Source: Pseudomonas lundensis (GTDB lineage: Bacteria; Pseudomonadota; Gammaproteobacteria; Pseudomonadales; Pseudomonadaceae). Taken from it: a stretch of DNA of 64,000 nucleotides. The stretch covers positions 99,581-163,580 of the forward strand of contig NZ_NQKI01000005.1 of the NCBI RefSeq assembly GCF_002269125.1, given 5' to 3'. Each line of letters opens with the position of its first letter. The first letter of the stretch is position 1. Of the stretch, positions 8,431-16,296 are shown piece by piece. Under the pieces are notes generated by a model. The model saw nothing but the letters and a program-made list of their open reading frames with translations. It made no database searches and was not told the DNA's origin. A program made the translations under genes and the position numbers.

Positions 8431-9735
8431 TTAATTTAGATGTTCCACGCGGATGCGGACCACTGAACCGACTACGCCTTGCAACGCTTCCAGCGCGGTG
8501 ATGGCGTCGTTCATGTGCTGCTCAAGCACGCGATGGGTCAACAGAATCATGGGCACCAGGCCGTCATGCTCTTCGACTTCTTTCTGCATGATCGATTCGA
8601 TGTTGATGCCGCGCTCGGACAGGATGCTGGCCACTTGCGCCAGAACGCCGGGATGGTCCTTGGCCTGAATGCGCAAGTAGTACGCGCTTTCGCAGGCTTC
8701 GATCGGCAGAATCGGATGATCAGACAGCAAGTCTGGCTGAAAGGCCAGGTGCGGCACACGGTTCTCGGGGTCGGAGGTCATGGCACGTACCACGTCGACC
8801 AGATCTGCCACGACCGAGGAAGCGGTTGGCTCCATGCCGGCGCCAGCACCGTAGAACAAGGTCGAACCTGCGGCGTCACCGTTGACCATCACGGCGTTCA
8901 TTACGCCGTTGACATTGGCAATCAGGCGGTCGGCCGGGATCAGAGTTGGGTGAACCCGCAGCTCAATGCCGCTGGCCGTGCTGCGGGCAACGCCTAGGTG
9001 CTTGATGCGGTAGCCCAATGCTTCGGCGTAGTTCACGTCAGCGGTTGTCAGCTTGGTGATGCCCTCGGTGTAGGCTTTGTCGAATTGCAGCGGAATACCG
9101 AACGCGATAGACGCCAGAATTGTCAGCTTATGGGCAGCGTCAATGCCTTCAACGTCGAAGGTCGGATCGGCTTCGGCATAACCCAGCGCTTGCGCTTCTG
9201 CCAGAACGTCTTCGAAGGTCCGGCCTTTCTCGCGCATCTCGGTGAGGATGAAGTTGCCCGTGCCATTAATGATGCCAGCCACCCAGTTGATGCGGTTTGC
9301 AGACAAGCCTTCGCGGATTGCCTTGATGACCGGAATGCCGCCCGCGACCGCCGCTTCGAACGCAACAATCACGCCCTTCTCCTGGGCTTTGGCGAAAATT
9401 TCGTTGCCATGAACGGCAATCAGCGCCTTGTTGGCCGTGACCACATGCTTGCCGTTTTCAATGGCTTTGAGCACCAGCTCGCGGGCAACGGTGTAACCGC
9501 CGATCAACTCGATCACGATGTCGATTTCAGGGTTGGTTGCAACAGCGAATACATCGTTGGTAATGGGGGTACCGGTAATGTCGCACTGAGTGTTTGGCGT
9601 ACGCATCGCAATTTGCGCAACCTGGATGCCACGCCCGGCACGGCGGGCAATCTCCTCGGCGTTACGCTTAAGTACGTTGAAGGTGCCGCCACCGACGGTC
9701 CCTAGTCCACAGATGCCTACTTTGACCGGATTCAC
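8431..9735 (-). CDS. hom: Homoserine dehydrogenase with C-terminal ACT domain
   Basis: Hom reduces aspartate semialdehyde to homoserine with NAD(P)H, the branch point to threonine and methionine. The 434-residue protein begins with the Rossmann motif GICGLGTVGGG, has a catalytic region around GTGNFILTEM and YAEADPT, and ends in an ACT domain beginning KDHPGVLAQVASILSERGI, the usual threonine-feedback site. The start is taken as GTG at 9735, preceded by GGGGAG at ideal spacing and giving the normal family length; a 21-residue upstream extension is rejected. The leader is unusually structured and contains a short ORF that overlaps the GTG. thrC lies downstream. Confidence 0.97.
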   Translation of the reverse strand: MNPVKVGICGLGTVGGGTFNVLKRNAEEIARRAGRGIQVAQIAMRTPNTQCDITGTPITNDVFAVATNPEIDIVIELIGGYTVARELVLKAIENGKHVVTANKALIAVHGNEIFAKAQEKGVIVAFEAAVAGGIPVIKAIREGLSANRINWVAGIINGTGNFILTEMREKGRTFEDVLAEAQALGYAEADPTFDVEGIDAAHKLTILASIAFGIPLQFDKAYTEGITKLTTADVNYAEALGYRIKHLGVARSTASGIELRVHPTLIPADRLIANVNGVMNAVMVNGDAAGSTLFYGAGAGMEPTASSVVADLVDVVRAMTSDPENRVPHLAFQPDLLSDHPILPIEACESAYYLRIQAKDHPGVLAQVASILSERGINIESIMQKEVEEHDGLVPMILLTHRVLEQHMNDAITALEALQGVVGSVVRIRVEHLN

Positions 9736-9839
9736 GCTGAACTCCCCATAAAACGGCCGACGCTGGGTCGGCCGTGGAAAACAACCGTGGTCTGCCACGG
9801 TTCTCTATTAATGGACGGGTCATTGAACGACCCGCCCAT
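9732..9839 (-). other. Possible 35-codon leader ORF overlapping the hom start
   Basis: An ATG at 9839 opens 35 codons (MGGSFNDPSINREP at the start, RFMGSSA at the end). Its TGA at 9732-9734 overlaps the hom GTG in a GTGA arrangement typical of translational coupling. It has only a weak ribosome site and is not rich in threonine or isoleucine codons, so a classical attenuation leader is unlikely. It may be a chance ORF. Confidence 0.25.
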
Positions 9840-9865
9840 GCTCGTCAAAGGCTTACTGTGACGAG
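9753..9865 (-). repeat. Four consecutive hairpins between dsbC and hom
   Basis: Four separate inverted repeats lie in 113 bases. They are 9841-9865 (CTCGTCA/TGACGAG), 9816-9834 (CGGGTC/GACCCG), 9783-9802 (AACCGTGG/CCACGGTT, four-base loop) and 9753-9775 (ACGGCCGAC/GTCGGCCGT). On the minus strand the last one is followed by TTTTAT and then the hom ribosome site. The first probably helps end dsbC transcription; the last looks attenuator-like. Confidence 0.6.
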
Positions 9866-9871
9866 GCAGGA

Positions 9872-10603
9872 TTATTTAACACTGAGTGCCAGCTTGCCAA
9901 CCTGTGCAGCCGGCTGATACCCCGGAATGACCTGGCCATCGGCCAAAACGATTGCCGGTGTACCGTTCACGCCAATGGACTGACCCAGTGCGAACTGCTT
10001 GGACACGGGGTTGGCGCACTTGGGCGCATCAACCGTTTTGCCATTGGTCATTTTGTCCATGGCGCTTTTCTTGTCCTTTGAGCACCAGACCGCTTGCAAC
10101 TGTTGATCACCGGCCGAGCCCAAACCCTGACGCGGGAACGCTACATAGCGCACTTCAATGCCCATTTTGTTCAGCTCAGGCACTTCTTCGTGCAGCTTGT
10201 GGCAGTACGGGCAGGTGGTGTCGGTAAACACCGTGATGTGCGATTTGGTTTCGCCTACCGCCGGGTACACAACGGTTTCTGCTGCAGGAATCCCGTTGAT
10301 CAGCTTGGCGACGCTGACGCGCTCGGCCTTTTCGGTCAGGTTGACCGGCTTGCCGTCTTTGAGCTGAAACATGTAGCCCTGCACGATGAACTGGCCGTCA
10401 GCGCTGGCATACAGCACACGGCTGCCTTTGAGCTTGACTTCGTACAGGCCCGCCATCGGGCTGGCACTGATGCTTTCGACCGGAACGTCCAGTTGCAGCG
10501 TTTCAAGGCTTTTACGAATGGCTTGCTCGGCGCCGGTATCGGCAAACGAAAAGGTACTGACCAACGCAATGGCTGCGGCGGCAAAGATCTGGGTCACGCG
10601 CAT
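9872..10603 (-). CDS. dsbC: Thiol:disulfide interchange protein DsbC
   Basis: DsbC is a periplasmic disulfide isomerase and chaperone that corrects wrong disulfides and is kept reduced by DsbD. The 243-residue protein begins with a signal peptide (MRVTQIFAAAAIALVSTFSF, cleavage after A21), followed by the dimerisation domain and a thioredoxin domain with the CPYC active site in FTDTTCPYCHKLHEE. A second cysteine pair (VWCSKDKK, APKCANP) is the expected structural disulfide. The cis-proline loop is NGTPAI. The ORF opens further upstream, but the start at 10603 is the only one giving a signal peptide. It lies between xerD and hom, as in other pseudomonads. Confidence 0.95.
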   Translation of the reverse strand: MRVTQIFAAAAIALVSTFSFADTGAEQAIRKSLETLQLDVPVESISASPMAGLYEVKLKGSRVLYASADGQFIVQGYMFQLKDGKPVNLTEKAERVSVAKLINGIPAAETVVYPAVGETKSHITVFTDTTCPYCHKLHEEVPELNKMGIEVRYVAFPRQGLGSAGDQQLQAVWCSKDKKSAMDKMTNGKTVDAPKCANPVSKQFALGQSIGVNGTPAIVLADGQVIPGYQPAAQVGKLALSVK

Positions 10604-10695
10604 GAGAACTCCTGAAGGCGGACAAAACGGCCGAATGTGAATACCCCGGGGTAAAAAGGGGTGTAGCGGCTCGTTTTCTAAACCGGCAAAGCCTA

Positions 10696-10724
10696 CCACA
10701 GTTGGCCCGCAAGGCCGACTGTGG
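10696..10724 (-). terminator. Hairpin downstream of xerD
   Basis: A 12-base-pair stem with one mismatch (CCACAGTTGGCC with GGCCGACTGTGG) and a short loop sits in the 146-base gap between xerD and dsbC. It has no T-tract, so it may only partly terminate transcription. Confidence 0.5.
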
Positions 10725-10749
10725 CTGATGCAAGGCCTGAGACGGTACT

Positions 10750-11646
10750 TCATCCACGCGGATGGTGTTTGGCGTGCAAGTCTTGCAAGCGGGCGCGGGC
10801 CACATGGGTGTAGATCTGGGTGGTCGAGAGGTCGCTGTGCCCAAGCAGCATTTGCACCACCCGCAAGTCCGCCCCGTGATTGAGCAAATGGGTTGCGAAG
10901 GCGTGGCGCAGCGTATGCGGCGACAGTGATTTGTCGATACCGGCTACTTTGGCCTGGTGCTTGATGCGGTGCCAAAAGGTCTGGCGGGTCATTTGCTCCC
11001 CGCGCTGACTGGGGAACAGCACATCACTGGGACGGCCGCTCAAGAGTTCATGCCGGGCGTCACGCAGGTAGCGTTCAACCCACACAATCGCCTCTTCTCC
11101 CATGGGCACCAGCCGCTCTTTACTGCCCTTGCCCATGACCCTCAGCACACCCTGGCGCAAGTTGACCTGCTCCAGCGTCAGGCTGATCAACTCGGTGACC
11201 CGCAACCCGCAGGCATACAAGACCTCCAACATGGCGCGATCGCGCTGGCCGATGGCTTCGCTCAGGTCAGGGGCGGCCAGCAACGCTTCGACATCGGCCT
11301 CGGACAAGGATTTGGGCAAGGGTCGACCCAGTTGAGGCATATCGACTTGCAGCGTCGGGTCCACCGCAATCACTCTTTCGCGCAGCAAGTAACGATAGAA
11401 CCCACGCGCTCCTGACAGAAACCGCGCCGTAGAACGCGGTTTGTAGTGTTGATCGAGGCGCCAGGCCAGATGGTCGAGTAGCAACTCGCGCCCAGCGTTG
11501 GGCAATCCGATCCCGCGCTCCTGTAACCAGCCATTGAAGAGCGCCAAATCACTGCGGTACGCGTCACGGGTGTTGTCAGACAGGCCTTTTTCCAGCCACA
11601 AGGCATCCAGAAAACGGTCAATAAGCGGGTCATCTATAGCTGGCAT
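10750..11646 (-). CDS. xerD: Site-specific tyrosine recombinase XerD
   Basis: XerD acts with XerC at dif to resolve chromosome dimers at the division septum under FtsK control. The 298-residue protein has the normal N-terminal SAM-like core-binding domain (IDRFLDALWLEKGLSDNT) and the catalytic domain: arginine in YACGLRVTELISL, HTLRHAFATHLL carrying the His-x-x-Arg motif, LGHSDLSTTQIYTHV with the second histidine and the nucleophilic tyrosine. Length is normal and no residue is missing. It is upstream of dsbC and divergent from the antiporter gene. It is a housekeeping recombinase, not the integrase of a mobile element: no attachment site or cargo is adjacent. Confidence 0.96.
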   Translation of the reverse strand: MPAIDDPLIDRFLDALWLEKGLSDNTRDAYRSDLALFNGWLQERGIGLPNAGRELLLDHLAWRLDQHYKPRSTARFLSGARGFYRYLLRERVIAVDPTLQVDMPQLGRPLPKSLSEADVEALLAAPDLSEAIGQRDRAMLEVLYACGLRVTELISLTLEQVNLRQGVLRVMGKGSKERLVPMGEEAIVWVERYLRDARHELLSGRPSDVLFPSQRGEQMTRQTFWHRIKHQAKVAGIDKSLSPHTLRHAFATHLLNHGADLRVVQMLLGHSDLSTTQIYTHVARARLQDLHAKHHPRG

Positions 11647-11778
11647 TGGCGCTCGAAACGCGCAGGCATCGAGCCGCGCATAAATAAATAGTGAACAGTG
11701 AAAGTGGCCACTAGTCTTTCATAGCCGGCTCGCCGCATAAACAGAAAGCATCTATCACACACCCCCAAGGGACGCTTT

Positions 11779-13575
11779 ATGAATGAACAACAGATCCTTC
11801 TGGCGTTTGGGGGCATCGGAATCGCTGCGCTGGGCTGCCAATGGCTGGCCTGGCGCCTGAAACTGCCGGCCATCCTGTTCTTGTTGCTAACAGGCATCGT
11901 GCTTGGACCGGTACTGGGTTGGCTAGACCCGCAAACACTGTTTGGCCCGCTGCTGATGCCGCTGGTGTCGTTGTCGGTGGCCTTGATCCTGTTTGAGGGA
12001 AGCCTGACGCTGCACCTGTCCGAATGGCGTGAAATTGGCACGGTTGTCCGTCGTCTCGTCACCTTGGGAGCACTGTCGACCTGGGCCGTCATTACCGTGG
12101 CCACTCATTGGCTACTGGGTTTTGACTGGCTACTGGCATTGTTGTTCGGCACCCTGACGCTGGTCACCGGGCCGACGGTCATCGTACCGATGCTGCGCGT
12201 GGTGCGGCCCAAGGCGTCGATTGCCAATATTTTGCGCTGGGAAGGGATTGTCATTGACCCGATTGGTGCCTTGCTCGCCGTGGTGGTCTATAGCTTCATC
12301 ATTGCCCGCGCTTCGGGCGATGGCTTGAGCCACAGCTTGCTGACATTTGGCGGCGTGATTGTGTGCGGCAGCCTGTTCGGGATCGTGGGCGGCTGGGTAT
12401 CAGGGCACGTGTTACGCAAGCAATGGCTGCCCGAATACTTGCAAAGCCTTGCCACATTGGCGACCGTGCTGGCCGTGTTCATTGCCTCCAATCAGGTCAT
12501 GCATGAGTCCGGTCTGCTGGCCGTCACGCTGATGGGCATGTGGATGGCCAATATGAAAGGTGTGGATGTGCGCAACATTCTGCACTTCAAGGAAAACCTC
12601 AGCGTTTTCCTGATCTCAGGCCTGTTCATTCTGCTCGCCGCGCGCCTTGACCTGCACGCCATGATTGGCTTGGGCCCGGCAGTGCTGGTCTTGCTGCTGG
12701 TCATTCAATTTATTGCACGCCCGCTGAATGTGCTGCTCTCGACATGTGGCTCAAAACTGAACTGGCGTGAGCGCACCCTCCTCGCCTGGATTGCACCGCG
12801 TGGCATTGTGGCCGCTGCGGTATCGGCCATTTTTGCCATCCGCCTGGACGAAGCCGGTCACCAAGGGGCACTGTTACTGGTGCCTCTGACCTTCGCAGTC
12901 ATCATCGGCACTGTCATCGTGCAAAGCGCTACAGCCCGACCGCTCGCACGCTTGCTCAAGGTGGCCGAGCCACCTCCCAGCGGTTTTTTGATTGTCGGCG
13001 CCAACGGCCCGGCCCGCGTGATAGGCAAAGCCTTGCAGCAATTGGGCAGTCGGGTGCTGCTGACGGATTCGAGTTGGGAGAACATTCGCGCGGCCCGCAT
13101 GGAAAACCTGCCGACTTACTTCGGTAACCCGGCGTCAGAGCATGCCGAATCGCACCTGGATCTGGTCGGGTTAGGGCACCTGCTCGGGCTGTCCCCTTCC
13201 GGCGAACTCAATGCGCTGGCCGCCATGCGTTTTCGTCATGAGTTCGGGCCGCATCGCCTGTTTGCACTGGCCAACAGCCAGGAGAGCCGTCGCTCGGATA
13301 AACACCGGGCCAGCCATCAACACCGGGGGCGGGCGCTCGGGGATCATGCGCTGACGTACAGTCAATTGCTGAGTGAACTCAATCAGGGCGCGCAGATGTA
13401 CAGCACACACCTCACAGACGCGTTCACCTGGGAAGACTATCAGGCGCTGCACGGGGAACGTGCAAACCTACTGTTTGCCCGGGACACATCAGGCTGGATA
13501 CACGTGATCACGCCGCAAAGCGACGTGATCCCCGAGGCTGGCTGGACATTACTGGCATTGATCAGGCCCGCGTAA
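11779..13575 (+). CDS. Cation:proton antiporter (CPA1/NhaP-like) with C-terminal cytosolic domain
   Basis: This 598-residue inner-membrane protein probably exchanges Na+ or K+ for protons. About twelve hydrophobic segments fill residues 1-395, with conserved features LILFEGSLTL, LVTGPTVIVP (ion-binding helix region), GIVIDPIGALLAV (the ND/DP acidic motif region) and WIAPRGIVAAAVSAIFA. After residue 405 a soluble domain starts with a Rossmann-like strand (FLIVGANGPARVIGKALQQLG), resembling a TrkA-N regulatory domain. The start follows AAGGGA at 6-base spacing. It is divergent from xerD and convergent with the thioesterase gene, 13 bases apart. The transported ion cannot be decided from sequence. 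Confidence 0.9.
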   Translation: MNEQQILLAFGGIGIAALGCQWLAWRLKLPAILFLLLTGIVLGPVLGWLDPQTLFGPLLMPLVSLSVALILFEGSLTLHLSEWREIGTVVRRLVTLGALSTWAVITVATHWLLGFDWLLALLFGTLTLVTGPTVIVPMLRVVRPKASIANILRWEGIVIDPIGALLAVVVYSFIIARASGDGLSHSLLTFGGVIVCGSLFGIVGGWVSGHVLRKQWLPEYLQSLATLATVLAVFIASNQVMHESGLLAVTLMGMWMANMKGVDVRNILHFKENLSVFLISGLFILLAARLDLHAMIGLGPAVLVLLLVIQFIARPLNVLLSTCGSKLNWRERTLLAWIAPRGIVAAAVSAIFAIRLDEAGHQGALLLVPLTFAVIIGTVIVQSATARPLARLLKVAEPPPSGFLIVGANGPARVIGKALQQLGSRVLLTDSSWENIRAARMENLPTYFGNPASEHAESHLDLVGLGHLLGLSPSGELNALAAMRFRHEFGPHRLFALANSQESRRSDKHRASHQHRGRALGDHALTYSQLLSELNQGAQMYSTHLTDAFTWEDYQALHGERANLLFARDTSGWIHVITPQSDVIPEAGWTLLALIRPA

Positions 13576-13588
13576 CGGGCGCCAGTTA

Positions 13589-14002
13589 TTACTGGGCAAA
13601 GCCCGGCAGCACGGGCACAGGGCGCTTGTCGTCGTCGATGGCCACAAAGCTGAACAAGCCCTGGATCGCGAGTTCACGCCCGTCGCTGCTCATACTCTCA
13701 ACGTACACCTGCACCTCTACTTTAAGGCTGGTGTTGCCCACTTTCACCACGCGCCCCACCAACTCAACGATTGAGCCCGCTGCGATCGGGTGATTGAAAT
13801 TGATGGGGTCAGTGGACACCGTCACCAGTGGCAGGCGACAGAAACGGGTCGCGGCAATGAACGACACCTCATCCATCCAGGCCAGTGCAGTGCCGCCAAA
13901 CAGCGTGTTGTGGTGATTGGTGGTCGAAGGGAATACGGCTTTTGTGATGCGGGTGACTGACAGTTCTGTACGACGTTGAATCTCTTGCTCACGCGGAGTC
14001 AT
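13589..14002 (-). CDS. Acyl-CoA thioesterase (YciA-like hotdog fold)
   Basis: The 137-residue protein is a hotdog-fold acyl-CoA hydrolase. The characteristic stretch NHHNTLFGGTALAWMDEVSF holds the catalytic/CoA-facing region, and TVSTDPINFNHPIAAGSIVELVGRV is the conserved central strand pair. It should cleave acyl-CoA to free acid and CoA in the cytosol; chain length preference is unknown. It sits between the antiporter (convergent) and the rplS operon, separated from the latter by a bidirectional terminator at 14052-14079, and is therefore likely transcribed from its own promoter. Confidence 0.9.
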   Translation of the reverse strand: MTPREQEIQRRTELSVTRITKAVFPSTTNHHNTLFGGTALAWMDEVSFIAATRFCRLPLVTVSTDPINFNHPIAAGSIVELVGRVVKVGNTSLKVEVQVYVESMSSDGRELAIQGLFSFVAIDDDKRPVPVLPGFAQ

Positions 14003-14051
14003 GCTTTTTACTACCTACAACTGGACAAAGGTCTGACAAATTTCAGGCAAC

Positions 14052-14079
14052 AAAAAAGCAGCCCGAAGGCTGCTTTTTT
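14052..14079 (-). terminator. Terminator of the rpsP-rimM-trmD-rplS operon
   Basis: Six As, then GCAGCC, a CGAA loop and GGCTGC followed by six Ts form a symmetrical terminator that can work on both strands. It lies about 20 bases after the rplS stop codon. Confidence 0.93.
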
Positions 14080-14098
14080 CTGCATCAGGAAGCTGGAC

Positions 14099-14449
14099 TT
14101 AAGCCAGTTTTTCCTTGATGCGAGCTGCTTTACCGGACAGGTCACGCAGGTAGTACAGCTTGGCTTTACGAACGTCACCGCGACGCTTCACAGCCATGCT
14201 GTCGATTTGCGGGCTGTAGGTCTGGAAAGTACGCTCTACGCCAACACCGTTGGAGATTTTACGAACAGTGAAAGCACTGTTCACGCCACGGTTACGCTTG
14301 GCAATCACTACACCTTCGAAAGCTTGCAGACGCGAACGATCGCCTTCCTTCACTTTCACCTGAACGACGATGGTGTCGCCCGGGGCAAAAGGAGGGATCT
14401 CTTTAGTCATCTGCTCTGCTTCGAGTGCAAGGATGATTTTGTTAGTCAT
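14099..14449 (-). CDS. rplS: 50S ribosomal protein L19
   Basis: L19 lies at the interface of the two ribosomal subunits. The 116-residue protein is full length, with the family core from [27 protein letters not shown] to [29 protein letters not shown]. It is the last gene of the rpsP-rimM-trmD-rplS operon and is followed by a strong terminator. The gap to trmD is 45 bases and contains an inverted repeat (GTAGATC/GATCTAC) just upstream of its ribosome site that may tune its expression. Confidence 0.98.
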   Translation of the reverse strand: MTNKIILALEAEQMTKEIPPFAPGDTIVVQVKVKEGDRSRLQAFEGVVIAKRNRGVNSAFTVRKISNGVGVERTFQTYSPQIDSMAVKRRGDVRKAKLYYLRDLSGKAARIKEKLA

Positions 14450-14494
14450 GCTGTGCTCCTAAGGTAGATCGTCGGATCTACCATCGATACGTTG

Positions 14495-15247
14495 TTAACT
14501 ATCGTCCCGCGCGAGGATGTATTCCTCGAGCAGCTTCTTCTCTTCTCCAGAAAGCGAGCGGCTTTCCAGAAGATCGGCGCGTCGTTCGTAGGTCCGCCCA
14601 AGGGACTGCTGCAAACGCCAACGCCGGATGTGTGCATGATTGCCACTAAGCAATACGTCGGGAACACGCTGATCCGCATACACCTCCGGTCGGGTGTAGT
14701 GCGGGCAATCAAGCAGACCATCCGTAAAGGAATCTTCCTCGGCGGAGTCCGCATGCCCTAAAGCTCCAGGCAGCAGTCGTGTAACCGCATCAATCAGAAC
14801 CATTGCCGGCAGCTCGCCGCCAGACAATACATAGTCGCCAATCGACCACTCTTCATCGACATAAGCGTCTATAAAACGCTCGTCAATGCCTTCATAACGA
14901 CCTGCAATGAGGATTAATGCTTCCTCATTCGCCAGTTCGCGTACCGCCGACTGATTCAGTTGACGGCCTTGGGGCGACAGATAAATTACCTTCGCCGCCT
15001 CTCCGGCTGCGTTTCTGGCCTGAACCAGCGCATCTTCCAGAGGCTTGATCTTCATCACCATGCCCGGACCACCGCCAAATGGGCGATCGTCCACAGTGTG
15101 ATGCCGGTCCGTTGTGTAGTCTCGCGGATTCCAACAGGTGAGCTGCAAGAGCCCTTGTTTCACCGCGCGACTGGTGATGCCGTAGTCGCTGATGGCGGAA
15201 AACATTTCGGGAAACAAACTGATCACTTCTACGCGCAATTTAGCCAC
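14495..15247 (-). CDS. trmD: tRNA (guanine-37-N1)-methyltransferase TrmD
   Basis: TrmD methylates G37 of tRNAs reading CUN, CCN and CGG codons, preventing +1 frameshifts. The 250-residue protein has the SPOUT features: [16 protein letters not shown], the AdoMet knot around [15 protein letters not shown] and [18 protein letters not shown], and the [19 protein letters not shown] linker. The start is taken as GTG at 15247, two bases after the rimM stop, giving [15 protein letters not shown] and a normal length. The longer ATG form at 15313 would run 66 bases into rimM and adds a non-conserved tail. Close spacing suggests translational coupling to rimM. Confidence 0.96.
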   Translation of the reverse strand: MAKLRVEVISLFPEMFSAISDYGITSRAVKQGLLQLTCWNPRDYTTDRHHTVDDRPFGGGPGMVMKIKPLEDALVQARNAAGEAAKVIYLSPQGRQLNQSAVRELANEEALILIAGRYEGIDERFIDAYVDEEWSIGDYVLSGGELPAMVLIDAVTRLLPGALGHADSAEEDSFTDGLLDCPHYTRPEVYADQRVPDVLLSGNHAHIRRWRLQQSLGRTYERRADLLESRSLSGEEKKLLEEYILARDDS

Positions 15248-15249
15248 GC

Positions 15250-15789
15250 TTAGAAGTCCGCATCCCAATCCACCTTCATCTCGCCCGCTTCCAGGTCGAT
15301 GCTCAACACGCATTGCTCTGTATAGGGCAACAAGCGATCACGATCGTCCAGGCTACCTGGGCAAGGTTTGACTTCCATGACATCGTTCGAGCCAGTTTCC
15401 ATCAGATCAACAACCTTGCCGAGCAATTGCCCTTCGAGGTTGGTCACTTTAAGACCCTGCAGCTGGTACCAGTAGTACTCGCCTTCGGTCAGCTCAGGAA
15501 ACAGGTTGCGCGGCACGCAGATCTCAAATTCGCGAAGAAGACCTGCTTCATCACGATCATCAAGACCCTTGAGCTTCACGACCAGAAACTTGCCGTTATG
15601 AGAACGGCCACTGACCAGCTCTGCCTGTCGTACATCATTGCCACGCCGAAGCGTCAGCTTTTTGTAGTCCAACAGGTTATCAATTGGATCCGTAAAGGAA
15701 TAAACCTTCACTTCGCCGCGCACGCCGTGAATTGAGTAGATTTTGCCGATAACGATCAAATCATCAGCAGTTTCAGGCGTCACGCTCAT
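15250..15789 (-). CDS. rimM: Ribosome maturation factor RimM
   Basis: RimM binds S19 and assists maturation of the 30S head. The 179-residue protein has the N-terminal RimM domain ([22 protein letters not shown] shortened at GEVKVYS) and a C-terminal PRC barrel with [14 protein letters not shown] and [17 protein letters not shown]. It is five bases downstream of rpsP and two bases upstream of trmD, the standard arrangement of this operon. Confidence 0.97.
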   Translation of the reverse strand: MSVTPETADDLIVIGKIYSIHGVRGEVKVYSFTDPIDNLLDYKKLTLRRGNDVRQAELVSGRSHNGKFLVVKLKGLDDRDEAGLLREFEICVPRNLFPELTEGEYYWYQLQGLKVTNLEGQLLGKVVDLMETGSNDVMEVKPCPGSLDDRDRLLPYTEQCVLSIDLEAGEMKVDWDADF

Positions 15790-15794
15790 ATTGC

Positions 15795-16046
15795 TCAGGC
15801 CGCAGCCTTAGCGTTTTCTTTAACCAGCTGAGCAACACGCTCAGACAGTTGGGCACCAACGCTCAGCCAGTAGGCGAGGCGGTCTTCTTTAACGGAGAAA
15901 CGAACTTCTTGACCACGAGCAACCGGGTTGAAGAAGCCAATTTGTTCCTTGTGGGAACCGTCACGTGGGTTACGGCTGTCGGTAACGGTCAAGTGGTAAA
16001 ACGGGCGCTTTTTGGAGCCGCCAAGGGCAAGACGGATTGTTAGCAT
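15795..16046 (-). CDS. rpsP: 30S ribosomal protein S16
   Basis: S16 is an early-binding protein of the 30S body. The 83-residue product is complete, with the conserved start [19 protein letters not shown], followed by [10 protein letters not shown] and a basic/alanine-rich end. It is the first gene of the rpsP-rimM-trmD-rplS operon, and a sigma-70-type promoter is visible upstream at 16119-16146. Confidence 0.98.
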   Translation of the reverse strand: MLTIRLALGGSKKRPFYHLTVTDSRNPRDGSHKEQIGFFNPVARGQEVRFSVKEDRLAYWLSVGAQLSERVAQLVKENAKAAA

Positions 16047-16118
16047 GTGTAGATCTTTCCTGTAGTCGGTGCTGCAAATCTAAATGCACAGCGGGCATAG
16101 GTGCCCGAAAGGCCGCAT

Positions 16119-16146
16119 ATTCTAAGGAATATCCGGACTTTTGCAA
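16119..16146 (-). promoter_or_regulatory. Putative sigma-70 promoter of the rpsP operon
   Basis: On the minus strand TTGCAA (16141-16146) and TAGAAT (16119-16124) are separated by 16 bases, about 70 bases upstream of the rpsP start codon. The match to consensus is moderate. Confidence 0.5.
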
Positions 16147-16192
16147 ATGTCTTTTTCTGGCGCCTACGTGGCGTTACATCCAGATCTGCTAT

Positions 16193-16291
16193 AAGGCCGC
16201 CACGAATGGCGGCAAGTCAGCTCCCGCACAGTGCGGGTTTGCTGGAGATCTCGCAGGACTGCGAGCTGTGCAAGCGCAAGCGCTTGCACAG
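16193..16291. repeat. Cluster of four hairpins between ffh and rpsP
   Basis: Four inverted repeats are packed into about 100 bases: GCCGCCA-CGAA-TGGCGGC (about 16197-16214), CCCGCAC/GTGCGGG (about 16224-16238), CTCGCAG/CTGCGAG (about 16248-16263) and an 11-base-pair stem CTGTGCAAGCG-CAAG-CGCTTGCACAG (16266-16291). The last lies directly after the ffh stop. None has a full T-tract. They probably end or process the ffh transcript and may be a REP-type element. Confidence 0.6.
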
Positions 16292-16296
16292 GTGAA

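Noticed and set aside
9753..9865. Hairpins before hom as a CRISPR-like or tandem-repeat array
   Set aside because: The four stems have different sequences and no regular spacing.
10750..11646. Tyrosine recombinase as sign of an integrated element
   Set aside because: It is XerD by sequence and neighbourhood (dsbC, hom); no attachment sites or foreign genes are adjacent.
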